Shown: positions 1 to 5,721, numbered from the stretch's first letter. The stretch is 5,795 bases of DNA from Streptomyces bicolor (GCF_000719285.1 NZ_JOFS01000080.1:1-5795); one strand, 5' to 3'. Made by a program: numbers and translations. Notes: generated by a model not told the origin, from the sequence alone.

Positions 1-253
1 GCAGACGAGACGCCCGCCTCATCGCCTCTTCTGCATCGTCAGCCCCTCAAGCATCACCAGCACTCCCGAAGCCGATCCGCATACCAGGCGAAATGCATGC
101 AATTGCGATGTAAACGCCCTCTCAGTGCCTGTTTGCGAACCTCCGCGGGGATTGCATGACGGGGTACCAAGACGCTCTGACAGTCTTTGAGGGAACCGCC
201 GTTTCTCATAGCGTGTCTACCGTCAGTGAACGCATAGATGCGGGGGGTGCGGG
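1..253. other. Leader region without a recognised gene
   Basis: No reading frame here gives a protein I recognise. Short open frames exist on both strands, for example a 60-codon plus-strand frame from 156 and a minus-strand frame running from 344 to 54. They overlap the start of the effector gene in other frames and show no family resemblance. The stretch is less GC-rich than the operon downstream, as expected for an intergenic promoter region. No tRNA, terminator or clear inverted repeat was seen. Confidence 0.5.
187..214 (+). promoter_or_regulatory. Possible sigma-70-type promoter of the effector-NLR operon
   Basis: TTGAGG at 187-192 and TAGCGT at 209-214 are separated by 16 bases. They resemble the Streptomyces housekeeping consensus (TTGACR, then TAGRRT at 16-18 bases). 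Transcription would begin near 220 and leave a leader of about 30 bases before the GTG at 254. This is a pattern match only, and such matches are common by chance. Confidence 0.25.
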
Positions 254-691
254 GTGGATCCGGTTTCCGTGGGATTGCTGGCGGCTTTGGCTGGCGGCGC
301 TGGTGGCGAGGTCGGGCGGCAGGCATGGGCAGGGCTGAGCGCACTGCTGCGCCGTCCGTTCCAGCACGGCCAGGAAACTGCGGGCGGCTCAGCGGTGAGT
401 TCGGGGGAGGCGGAGCTGGTCAGGCTGGAGCATGCGCCGGCGGATCCGGCCCGTGCTCAGGCGCTGAGTACCGCGCTGGCGGTGCGGGCTGCCGTGGACG
501 CGGATTTCCAGGTAGGACTGCAGCGATGGCATGAGCAGGCGAAGCTGGTGCGTACCGGTGATGGCGAGGTGCACAACGAGATCAGCGGCGGCACCTTTCA
601 TGGACCGGCTGTGCAGGGCCGGGACTTCTCCGGAGTCTCCTTTACCACTCCGCCCCCGATCACCCCCAGCTCGCCGCCAGCGAAGGACTGA
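254..691 (+). CDS. Putative NLR-partner effector: Bell/HeLo-like N-terminus with C-terminal RHIM/PP-like amyloid motif
   Basis: This 145-residue protein probably acts as the cell-death or signalling effector of the downstream NLR; that role is inferred. Residues 1-36 start MDPVSVGLLAALAGGAGGEV and form a hydrophobic, glycine/alanine-rich helix-like segment. It lacks the charge pattern of a secretion signal and recalls the HeLo/HELL/Bell class of membrane-targeting domains. Residues 50-100 look helical (EAELVRLEH, RAQALSTALAVRAAV, LQRWHEQAKLV). Residues 108-125, NEISGGTFHGPAVQGRDF, are Asn and Gly patterned around a V-Q-G core like RHIM and fungal PP motifs. A Pro/Ser-rich tail of about 15 residues follows. 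The GTG at 254 is the only start codon after the in-frame stop at 227-229, and a G-rich ribosome-binding stretch lies at 242-247. The stop lies 5 bases before the NLR ATG, so the genes are probably co-translated. Coding and pairing are fairly certain; the Bell assignment is tentative. Confidence 0.85.
   Translation: MDPVSVGLLAALAGGAGGEVGRQAWAGLSALLRRPFQHGQETAGGSAVSSGEAELVRLEHAPADPARAQALSTALAVRAAVDADFQVGLQRWHEQAKLVRTGDGEVHNEISGGTFHGPAVQGRDFSGVSFTTPPPITPSSPPAKD
575..643 (+). other. RHIM/PP-like amyloid motif of the effector (residues 108-130)
   Basis: The encoded stretch NEISGGTFHGPAVQGRDF plus five more residues shares an ungapped register with residues 16-37 of the NLR. Asn108, Ile110, Gly113, Gly117, Gln121, Gly122, Arg123 and Ser126 are identical. 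The V-Q-G centre corresponds to the (I/V)-Q-(I/V/L)-G core of animal RHIMs and the V-V-Q-A core of fungal PP motifs. Its position at the effector's C-terminus is the one expected for a motif that receives a fold templated by an NLR N-terminus. Confidence 0.7.
683..687 (+). promoter_or_regulatory. Ribosome-binding site of the NLR gene
   Basis: AAGGA, preceded by G, lies 9 bases before the ATG at 697. It sits inside the last codons of the effector gene, so translation of the two proteins is probably coupled. It supports the ATG at 697 as the NLR start. Confidence 0.7.
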
Positions 692-696
692 CCGGC

Positions 697-3510
697 ATGG
701 CTGACGACGCCAAGGAAGCGGGCGCGGGCCGGGACACGTCGAACCGGATCGACGATGGTGTGTACTTCGGCTGGGTGATCCAGGGGCGGAATATCAGTCT
801 GCAACTGCCTGCTCCGGTCACCTCAGCGATGTACGGTCTGCCCCCGACTTCGCCCACCTTCATCGGCCGCGACACCCACGTGGAGGAACTGCTGCAAGGG
901 CTGGCTCCCTGTCCACGGCGGCAGGAACCGGTGCTGGTGGCGTCGGTGGCGGGCCTGGCTGGGGTCGGCAAGACCGAACTCGTCGTACAGACCGCCACCC
1001 TGGCGTTGAAGAAGCCGGGCTGGTTTCCCGGCGGGGCGCTGTTCGTCGACATGTTCGGCTACGACACCGAACGCCGTCTGTCCCCCGCGCAGGCCCTGCA
1101 CGGCCTACTACAGGCCCTGGGCATACCGGAGAAGCACATTCCCGCGGAACTGCAGGACCGCTCGCGCCTCTACCGCAGCGTGCTGGCGGAATTCGCCAGG
1201 CAGAAGCAGCGCGTCCTAGTCGTCATCGACAACGTCTCCAGCACCGAGCAGGTCGATCCTCTGCTGCCCGCCGATGGCACCACCGCGGCTCTGCTCACCT
1301 CCCGCCACACCCTCGACGTGGGGGCTCGCCTCCACGACCTCGACATCCTCGACGAGCACGCTTCCGTTGAGCTGCTGCGCAAGGCCCTCTTCGAGGCCCG
1401 CGGCGCTGCCGACACCCGCGTGACCGACGCCCTCGAAGACGCTTCGACGATCGCTCGGCTCTGCGCGGGCCTGCCCCTTGGCCTGCGCATCTCCGCTGCC
1501 CTTCTCGCCGAGGCTCCCAGCCGTCCGCTCGCTTCCCTCGCACAGGCTCTGTCCGACGTTCAGCACCGGCTGGACGCGCTCACGCGCGAGAACCGCGCCG
1601 TGCGGGCTGCTTTGGATTTGTCGTACCGGCAACTGAGCGAATCCCAGGCCAGGATGTTCCGGCTGGTCGCGCTCAATCCCGGCCCCGAACTGTCCACCGC
1701 TACGGCCGCGCACGTGGCCGCTGCGGACGAGTGGCACACCGAGCAACTCTTCCTGGAGCTCCACCGAGCCCATTTGGTCGAACCCGGAGCTGTCTGGGGG
1801 CGCTGGGGCCTGCATGACCTGGTCCGGGTGTATGCCGGCGAACGGGCAGCCGTGCACCCCACGACGCAAGATGACGTGCGGCGGCTTCTCCTGTACTACC
1901 TCGAACGCGCAACGAGGGCCGACGAATACATAGTCTATGTGTCGGAACCAGCGCCCCACGGCTTCCCCGATCGAACCCAGGCAATCGCATGGCTCGACAC
2001 AGAACGGGACAGTCTGTTCGCCCTGGGGGCTCTGGCAAAATCCACGGGACATAACGACATCGCCCGGGACTTACCCGTGGCCTTGGAGAACTACTTCTCC
2101 CTGCACCGCTACCCCGAAGAGTGGCGTGCCAGCGCCGAACTTGCCGTCCGGGCTGCAAACGTCCTGGGCGATCAGCGCGGAGCGGCCCGAGCCGGCGTGT
2201 CGCTCAGCGACGCACTGCGCGCGCTGAAAGCCTACGGCGACGCCGTCGCTGAGGCCCGCAAGGCGGCGGAGATATTCCGCGGCCTGGGTGACCAACCAGG
2301 CGAAGGCATGGCACTACGCGCCCTCGCCTCAGCCCTCAGCGACGCCGGACACGACGAGGAAGCGCTCCGGATGTCCGAGCAAGCCGTCCCTCTGCTGCAA
2401 CGAGGCCCTAGCCGGCACATCGCAGCGGTAGCGCTCATGGATTACGGCTCGCACCTCATAGAGCATGAGAAATACAACGAGGCCATCGACGTCTTGCGGA
2501 AGAGTCTGGAAGTACTGTCTCAGACCAGCAGGAGCGTAAAGTCTCTCGCCCTGCTGAACCTTGCCGCCGCACAGAGGGGTGCCGGACGGCGCGCCGAAGC
2601 CATCAGCTCCTGCCAAGAATGCATTGCGTGTGCGCTCGAAGTCGGCGGCCCCTGGGAAACTGACAATGCAGCGAGAGCCTTGATCCTCATGGGGGAACTC
2701 TTTTCGGAGGACGAACAGCTCCACCAGGCAAGCCTCCACTTCCGACAAAGCGCCGACCTCTTCACGAAGACAGGAAACGACAGTTACGCAGTCAAAGCTC
2801 TCAAGGCTCTCGGGGACACGCTGATCAATCTGGAAGAACGCGGCGAGGAGGACGGGGACCTCGGATCTACCTCGGCAGCCCAAGAGGGGCACTATGAGCA
2901 GGCCGCGGACGCGATCGCCGAAGCAATCGCTCTCACCCGCCGCGCGGCCGAGAGCACACCTGACGAAGCAGGACCGGAACTGGCCAACCTCCTGATGCGT
3001 CGCTGCATTCCACTCGTGCACCTGGGGCGCCGCGATGAGGCCCAGACCGCCGCCCGAGATGCACTGGCCACCCTCAACCGGCTGGCTGAAAGGGATCCGC
3101 ACGCTCACCAAACAGGCCTTGCCCTGGCATGGCACCAGCTTGCCTGGGTTCTGTCGCAGGACAGCGCCCAATTGCCCGCAGCGGTGGAGGCGTCCACGAA
3201 GGCTGACGAGATCGCTAGTGCCCTTGCCCGGAACGACCCCGCTGAGCACGGCGAAGTCCTCCAAGCCTCCGTGGAATTCACTGCCACTCTGCTCGGTGAG
3301 CTTGCCCAACAGTCCGTGTACGAGATCGCCCGCGCGACGATGGCGCATGAGGAAGAGAAGCTCAGTCCGTCGACGCTGGAGCATGAGACGGGGCTGAGAC
3401 CGTCACAGATCGCGGCAGGGATGGCATGGCTGGACACGTATTACCGCTCGTGGGGACGGTCTCGACGGCCTGGCGCGGCGGCTGGGTCAGACGACGGGCC
3501 ACCAGGGTGA
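697..3510 (+). CDS. NB-ARC/TPR STAND NTPase (bacterial NLR) with N-terminal amyloid motif
   Basis: This 937-residue protein is a signal-transduction ATPase that would oligomerise after sensing a trigger through its repeats. Residues 16-33, NRIDDGVYFGWVIQGRNI, are an RHIM/PP-like motif matching the partner's C-terminus. The NB-ARC core follows: FIGRD near 55-59, Walker A GLAGVGKT (86-93), Walker B VLVVIDN (173-179), sensor-like LLTSR (199-203), CAGLPLGL (256-263), and an MHD-equivalent GLHDLVR (371-377) ending the winged helix. From about 490 to 845 the protein is helical with some eight or nine degenerate TPR-like repeats (for example 536-569, 576-609, 615-648). An acidic insert lies near 713-725. 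All nucleotide-binding motifs look intact. It has no SARP/BTAD domain, so it is not an AfsR-type regulator. ATG 697 is supported by AAGGA at 683-687. The last 15-20 codons (from about 3450) overlap an IS5 remnant on the other strand, so the native C-terminus was probably replaced. The trigger is unknown. Confidence 0.93.
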   Translation: MADDAKEAGAGRDTSNRIDDGVYFGWVIQGRNISLQLPAPVTSAMYGLPPTSPTFIGRDTHVEELLQGLAPCPRRQEPVLVASVAGLAGVGKTELVVQTATLALKKPGWFPGGALFVDMFGYDTERRLSPAQALHGLLQALGIPEKHIPAELQDRSRLYRSVLAEFARQKQRVLVVIDNVSSTEQVDPLLPADGTTAALLTSRHTLDVGARLHDLDILDEHASVELLRKALFEARGAADTRVTDALEDASTIARLCAGLPLGLRISAALLAEAPSRPLASLAQALSDVQHRLDALTRENRAVRAALDLSYRQLSESQARMFRLVALNPGPELSTATAAHVAAADEWHTEQLFLELHRAHLVEPGAVWGRWGLHDLVRVYAGERAAVHPTTQDDVRRLLLYYLERATRADEYIVYVSEPAPHGFPDRTQAIAWLDTERDSLFALGALAKSTGHNDIARDLPVALENYFSLHRYPEEWRASAELAVRAANVLGDQRGAARAGVSLSDALRALKAYGDAVAEARKAAEIFRGLGDQPGEGMALRALASALSDAGHDEEALRMSEQAVPLLQRGPSRHIAAVALMDYGSHLIEHEKYNEAIDVLRKSLEVLSQTSRSVKSLALLNLAAAQRGAGRRAEAISSCQECIACALEVGGPWETDNAARALILMGELFSEDEQLHQASLHFRQSADLFTKTGNDSYAVKALKALGDTLINLEERGEEDGDLGSTSAAQEGHYEQAADAIAEAIALTRRAAESTPDEAGPELANLLMRRCIPLVHLGRRDEAQTAARDALATLNRLAERDPHAHQTGLALAWHQLAWVLSQDSAQLPAAVEASTKADEIASALARNDPAEHGEVLQASVEFTATLLGELAQQSVYEIARATMAHEEEKLSPSTLEHETGLRPSQIAAGMAWLDTYYRSWGRSRRPGAAAGSDDGPPG
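742..807 (+). other. RHIM/PP-like amyloid motif of the NLR (residues 16-37)
   Basis: NRIDDGVYFGWVIQGRNI and the next four residues form a short Asn/Gly-patterned, beta-prone stretch ahead of the NB-ARC domain, where other NLRs carry effector or adaptor domains. The core V-I-Q-G and the spaced Gly21, Gly25 and Gly30 line up without gaps with residues 108-130 of the protein encoded just upstream. About eight positions are identical, in the pattern expected of an NLR/effector amyloid pair. Confidence 0.7.
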
Positions 3511-3769
3511 TGGCCGCCCAGGTGGTCAGGGCCTCGCTGTGCTGCGGAAGTCGTTCGTAGTCGCGAACCAAGCGGCGGGCGTGCATGATCCACCCCAGGC
3601 TCCGCTCCACCACCCAGCGCTGCGGGAGGACGACGAATCCGGTCGCGTCCTTGGGCCAGGACACGGTGCGAACGGTGAGGTGAAGGAAGTCCTTCGCCCA
3701 TGTCGACGAGCTGGCCGGCGTAGGCGGAATCTGGCCAGACTACGGTCAGTTCGGGGTACATCAGGTGTC
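3450..3769 (-). pseudogene. IS5-family transposase remnant (C-terminal part, frameshifted)
   Basis: The minus strand from about 3769 encodes MYPELTVVWPDSAYAGQLVD, which carries the second catalytic Asp region of an IS5-type DDE transposase (normally W-A-D-S-A-Y). The continuation shifts frame: FVVLPQRWVVERSLGW, RRLVRDYERLPQHSEAL and TTWAAITLVARRLTQ lie in the other frame and include the catalytic Glu (V-V-E-R). Removing one base at about 3701 would rejoin D to W-A-K-D-F-L. The N-terminal half, including the first Asp, is absent because the sequence stops at the IS junction near 3770. No terminal inverted repeat is evident at the NLR side, and the frame has no stop until 3362, inside the NLR gene. 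The left boundary is therefore uncertain by tens of bases. This is a dead element. Confidence 0.85.
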
Positions 3770-3771
3770 TA
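3770..3771. repeat. TA target-site duplication, left copy
   Basis: TA directly precedes the element end AAGGGTGTTGCA, and the same dinucleotide follows the right end at 4641-4642. A TA duplication fits the IS427-like group of the IS5 family. Joining the flanks with one TA recreates the 10-bp palindrome TGTCTAGACA. Confidence 0.7.
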
Positions 3772-3790
3772 AAGGGTGTTGCAGAAGGCT
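3772..3790 (+). repeat. Left terminal inverted repeat of the 869-bp IS
   Basis: AAGGGTGTTGCAGAAGGCT. It pairs with 4622-4640 with one mismatch (G against C at the thirteenth base). This is the end downstream of the transposase gene. Confidence 0.88.
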
Positions 3791-3830
3791 GTGTTTGGGC
3801 AGGTCAGGGCCTGTGATCGCAGTCTTCTGG

Positions 3831-4570
3831 TCATGATGCGAGGGCGAGGTTGTGCATGTGGGCGACAGCCTGGACAGCGTGGTGGAGGCCGTCGCCGCGT
3901 TGCCGGCAGTCGCGGAGGATCTTGTAGTTCTTCATCCGGCCGATCACATGCTCCACCCGCGCACGCACCTTGCGGTGGGCGGCGTTGTCGTCCTCCTCGC
4001 CCGGCAGCAGGGGCCGGTGGGGGCGTTTGCGGTGCGGCACGACCATCCCGCAGTTGAGGTAGGCGCCGTCGCCCAGAACGGTCACGCCCTGGCAGTACTC
4101 GCTCAGCCCGGAGGCCCGCCAGGCATGCGCGTCCGCGGTGGTGCCCGGCACCGGGCGGGCGGCAGCGATCACCAGGCGGGTGTCGGCATCGACGATGACC
4201 TGTACGTTCGCCGAGAACCGGTAGTTGCGTGACGACGAGCCGACCTGCCGGTCGCGGACCGGGACCAGGGTGCCGTCCACGATCCACAACCTCTCCGCCG
4301 CATCTCCGGACGGGAGGCGGGCTCGAGCGCCAGCAGCTGTCCCAGCCGCTGGATGACCCGGCACACGGTGGAGGAAGAGACACCGAACAACGGACCCAGC
4401 TGCCGCATCGTCAGGTTCGTCCGGTAGTACACGGCCACGATCAGTACCCGCTCGGCCAACGGCAACGACCACGGCCGGCCCCGCAGCGTGCCGTTGCCAC
4501 CCCGCTCCCGCACCACCTTCAACAGACCCAGAACTGTGTCATCCGCAGCCCCGTGAACGTCTCCACCCAC
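3831..4570 (-). pseudogene. IS5-family DDE transposase in two frames (frameshifted or programmed -1)
   Basis: The gene reads from GTG at 4570 to TGA at 3831-3833. The first frame gives the N-terminal helix-turn-helix part (GTLRGRPWSLPLAERVLIVA, TNLTMRQLGPLFGVSSSTV) up to A-S-R-P, about 88 residues. The catalytic part lies in the -1 frame: AAERLWIVDGTLVPVRDR (first Asp, codon 4275-4277), VTVLGDGAY (second Asp, 4068-4070) and RARVEHVIGRMKNYKILRD (Glu, 3951-3953). It ends HMHNLALAS. Joined, the product is about 246 residues, normal for this group. The frame must change near 4305-4309, where restoring one base gives the continuous reading R-P-x-D-A-A-E-R. No obvious slippery heptamer is visible there, so a one-base deletion seems more likely than programmed frameshifting, although some IS5 members use the latter. 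The catalytic triad is intact. Confidence 0.85.
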
Positions 4571-4621
4571 ACCCGCTCAGCACGTAAAACCCCGGCCATA
4601 CACGGGAGATGCCCAGTTCAG

Positions 4622-4640
4622 AGCCTTGTGCAACACCCTT
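4622..4640 (-). repeat. Right terminal inverted repeat of the 869-bp IS
   Basis: AGCCTTGTGCAACACCCTT, the reverse complement of 3772-3790 apart from one base. It lies about 50 bases upstream of the transposase GTG, so it probably overlaps the element's promoter. Confidence 0.88.
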
Positions 4641-4642
4641 TA
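4641..4642. repeat. TA target-site duplication, right copy
   Basis: TA immediately follows the right inverted repeat and matches 3770-3771. It is followed by GACA, which completes the palindrome begun by TGTC on the left flank. Confidence 0.7.
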
Positions 4643-5004
4643 GACAGCGACGACATGTGGCTCCCCACGAAGCTGGAGAAGCAGCTCGCCTTCGCCGCGG
4701 AGGCCGGGACGCCCCTCACGTTCACCTCCTACTACAAGGTCGATGCCCTGTACTTGGGCGAGGCCGCGGACTTCGTCCCGAACGGGCGCGTGGTGTGGGC
4801 GCCGGAGCGCGTGGACTACAGCGCGATGCTGGTCCAGGACCACATCGGCGTCCTGACCGCCATGTACGACCGCAGGGTGGTCGGGGTGAAGCTGATGCCG
4901 GACATGCCGAAGAGGCAGGATTACGCGCTCTGGTTGTCGATCATGCGGGACGGGACCCCCGCCCGGGCGTGCGGGAACCCTCGGCCCAACTTCCCCGATC
5001 GTGA
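4643..5004 (+). pseudogene. Family-2 glycosyltransferase fragment (5' part missing)
   Basis: The plus strand right of the IS encodes LDSDDMWLPTKLEKQLAFAA, the metal- and nucleotide-sugar-binding D-x-D region of a GT-A fold family-2 glycosyltransferase. Next come TFTSYYKVDA, NGRVVWAPERVDY, MLVQDHIGVLTAMYDRRVVG and MPDMPKRQDYALWLSIMRDG; the last holds the Q-D-Y-x-x-W-L motif near the acceptor-site base. The N-terminal nucleotide-binding half is absent, and no start codon with a ribosome site is present. After R-D-G the frame loses similarity, but the -1 frame reads PRPGVREPSAQLPRS before a stop near 5004. That resembles the usual continuation and suggests a one-base loss in the G run at 4952-4954. 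Such enzymes transfer sugars to cell-wall glycopolymers or exopolysaccharide. This copy cannot work as it stands. The fragment may start a few codons left of the IS (see findings). Confidence 0.85.
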
Positions 5005-5505
5005 GGGTCATCTCTCGTCCCGGCAACGTCAGGGGAGGCGTCCTTCGGCCTGCTTCCCGTTCATGCCACTTTCACGGCATGCCCGTGCTGCCGCCCTCGC
5101 CCGCGCCGGGACCTACCGTGGGGTTGTGCTCAGGTCCCGCGGGACCCGTTTCTTGCCTGCCCTGATGGTCGTTCGCCTGCCAGGAGGTCCGGACCAGCCC
5201 CGGATGGGAACGGATACTCGAACATTCCGCCATTCGCCACGGGGAGACTTCAGCCAACCTCGCATGCGTTGTTGATCTTCGCAGTGTGATCAGCAGAAAA
5301 TCGTACGGCTGCATTCTCTTTTCATGAGTACGCCCTTTCGAGGGACGGTGCGGGCGCCGTGGCGCCGCTAATATCTCGATCACTTCCGTCGGCTGGTGCA
5401 ATTGCAGGGGTGGCTGCGATCGGTCAGTGGCGGTGTTGCGTGTCGGGTGCGAGGGGCTGGTGGCCGCTGCGTCGGCGCTGGTCAGTGGTGAAGGGAAGGT
5501 GCTCA
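5005..5505. other. About 500 bases without a convincing gene
   Basis: No frame on either strand gives a recognisable protein. It holds a perfect 14-bp palindrome at 5133-5146, a relatively AT-rich patch at about 5265-5330, and two copies of GGCGCC at 5353-5358 and 5361-5366 just before TAATAT (5369-5374). DUF397 genes usually follow a helix-turn-helix regulator gene on the same strand; no such gene is found here. The stretch may be an old intergenic region or decayed DNA joined to the glycosyltransferase fragment. Confidence 0.5.
5133..5146. repeat. Perfect 14-bp palindrome
   Basis: GGTCCCGCGGGACC is its own reverse complement. It could be an operator-like site or the base of a cruciform. 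There is no loop, so it is not a standard terminator hairpin. No function can be assigned. Confidence 0.5.
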
Positions 5506-5721
5506 GTGGGCGGTTACGTCAATGGAGTGGCGGCGGACAGCATCGTCGGGGCGAACTGGGTGAAGGCGTCGGCGAGTGACGCGTATGCCGACTGTGTCGA
5601 GGTTGCGCGACTTGGTGAAAATGAAGTCGCCATGCGCAATTCACGCTTTCCTGGCGGGCCAGCGCTGGTGTTCACGTGTTCGGAAGTGCGGGCGTTTCTT
5701 AGACGTCATCTCATTTGGTGA
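5506..5721 (+). CDS. DUF397 domain-containing small protein, 3' end in IS DNA
   Basis: The family is recognised from ANWVKASASDAYADCVEVAR followed by NEVAMRNSRFPGGPALVFT. It matches the DUF397 pattern of an N-terminal Trp-x-Lys-Ser/Ala-Ser, C-V-E-V-A, V-A-V-R-D-S-K and G-P-A-L-x-F. DUF397 proteins are 60-75-residue actinobacterial proteins usually encoded beside an XRE-type regulator and thought to act with it in development or antibiotic control, sometimes in toxin-antitoxin-like pairs. No regulator gene lies upstream in this window. I chose GTG 5506 (71 residues) because AAGGGAAGG at 5491-5499 ends 6 bases before it; GTG 5488 or 5527 are alternatives. The last residues RRHLIW and the stop at 5719-5721 overlap the end of a minus-strand IS5 transposase gene, so the natural tail was probably replaced by IS sequence. 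The conserved W in the final helix is Val here. Confidence 0.82.
   Translation: MGGYVNGVAADSIVGANWVKASASDAYADCVEVARLGENEVAMRNSRFPGGPALVFTCSEVRAFLRRHLIW

Larger units (their letters stand above)
3772..4640 (-). mobile_element. Complete 869-bp IS5-family insertion sequence (IS427-like group)
   Basis: Both ends are present. AAGGGTGTTGCAGAAGGCT at 3772-3790 and the reverse complement of 4622-4640 match at 18 of 19 positions, and TA flanks both ends. The inside holds one transposase, on the minus strand, in two overlapping frames. Length, TA duplication, a DDE domain of the DDE_Tnp_4 type and a single gene filling the element all fit IS5/IS427-like elements. The apparent repeat seems to extend outward to TCTA/TAGA, but those bases belong to the palindromic target. 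The element sits between an older IS5 remnant and a glycosyltransferase fragment, so it is the youngest insertion visible here. I do not recognise a named IS. Confidence 0.9.

Noticed and set aside
1216..2052. Open frame of 278 codons on the minus strand, opposite the NLR gene
   Set aside because: It is a shadow of the NLR coding strand produced by high GC; the translation shows no domain, while the plus strand has a full series of NB-ARC motifs.
2329..3384. Open frame of 351 codons on the minus strand, opposite the TPR region
   Set aside because: Same reason: a long GC-driven antisense frame with no recognisable family and no ribosome-binding site that stands out.
697..3510. The NLR gene as an AfsR-like antibiotic regulator
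   Set aside because: AfsR-type proteins start with a DNA-binding winged helix and a BTAD domain; here only about 50 residues with an amyloid-like motif precede the NB-ARC domain.
4229..5275. Plus-strand open frame of 348 codons that would fuse IS antisense sequence to the glycosyltransferase piece
   Set aside because: Its first 130 or so codons are antisense to the transposase and its last 100 codons match nothing. Only the middle is real homology, and it lacks its native 5' end, so a functional fusion protein is unlikely.
5333..5344. CCCT-TTCG-AGGG hairpin as a transcription terminator
   Set aside because: The stem is only 4 bp and the flanking bases do not pair; no T-run follows.
5353..5374. 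GGCGCC repeats with TAATAT as a promoter for the DUF397 gene
   Set aside because: No acceptable -35 element sits 16-18 bases upstream, and the distance to the GTG is over 130 bases.
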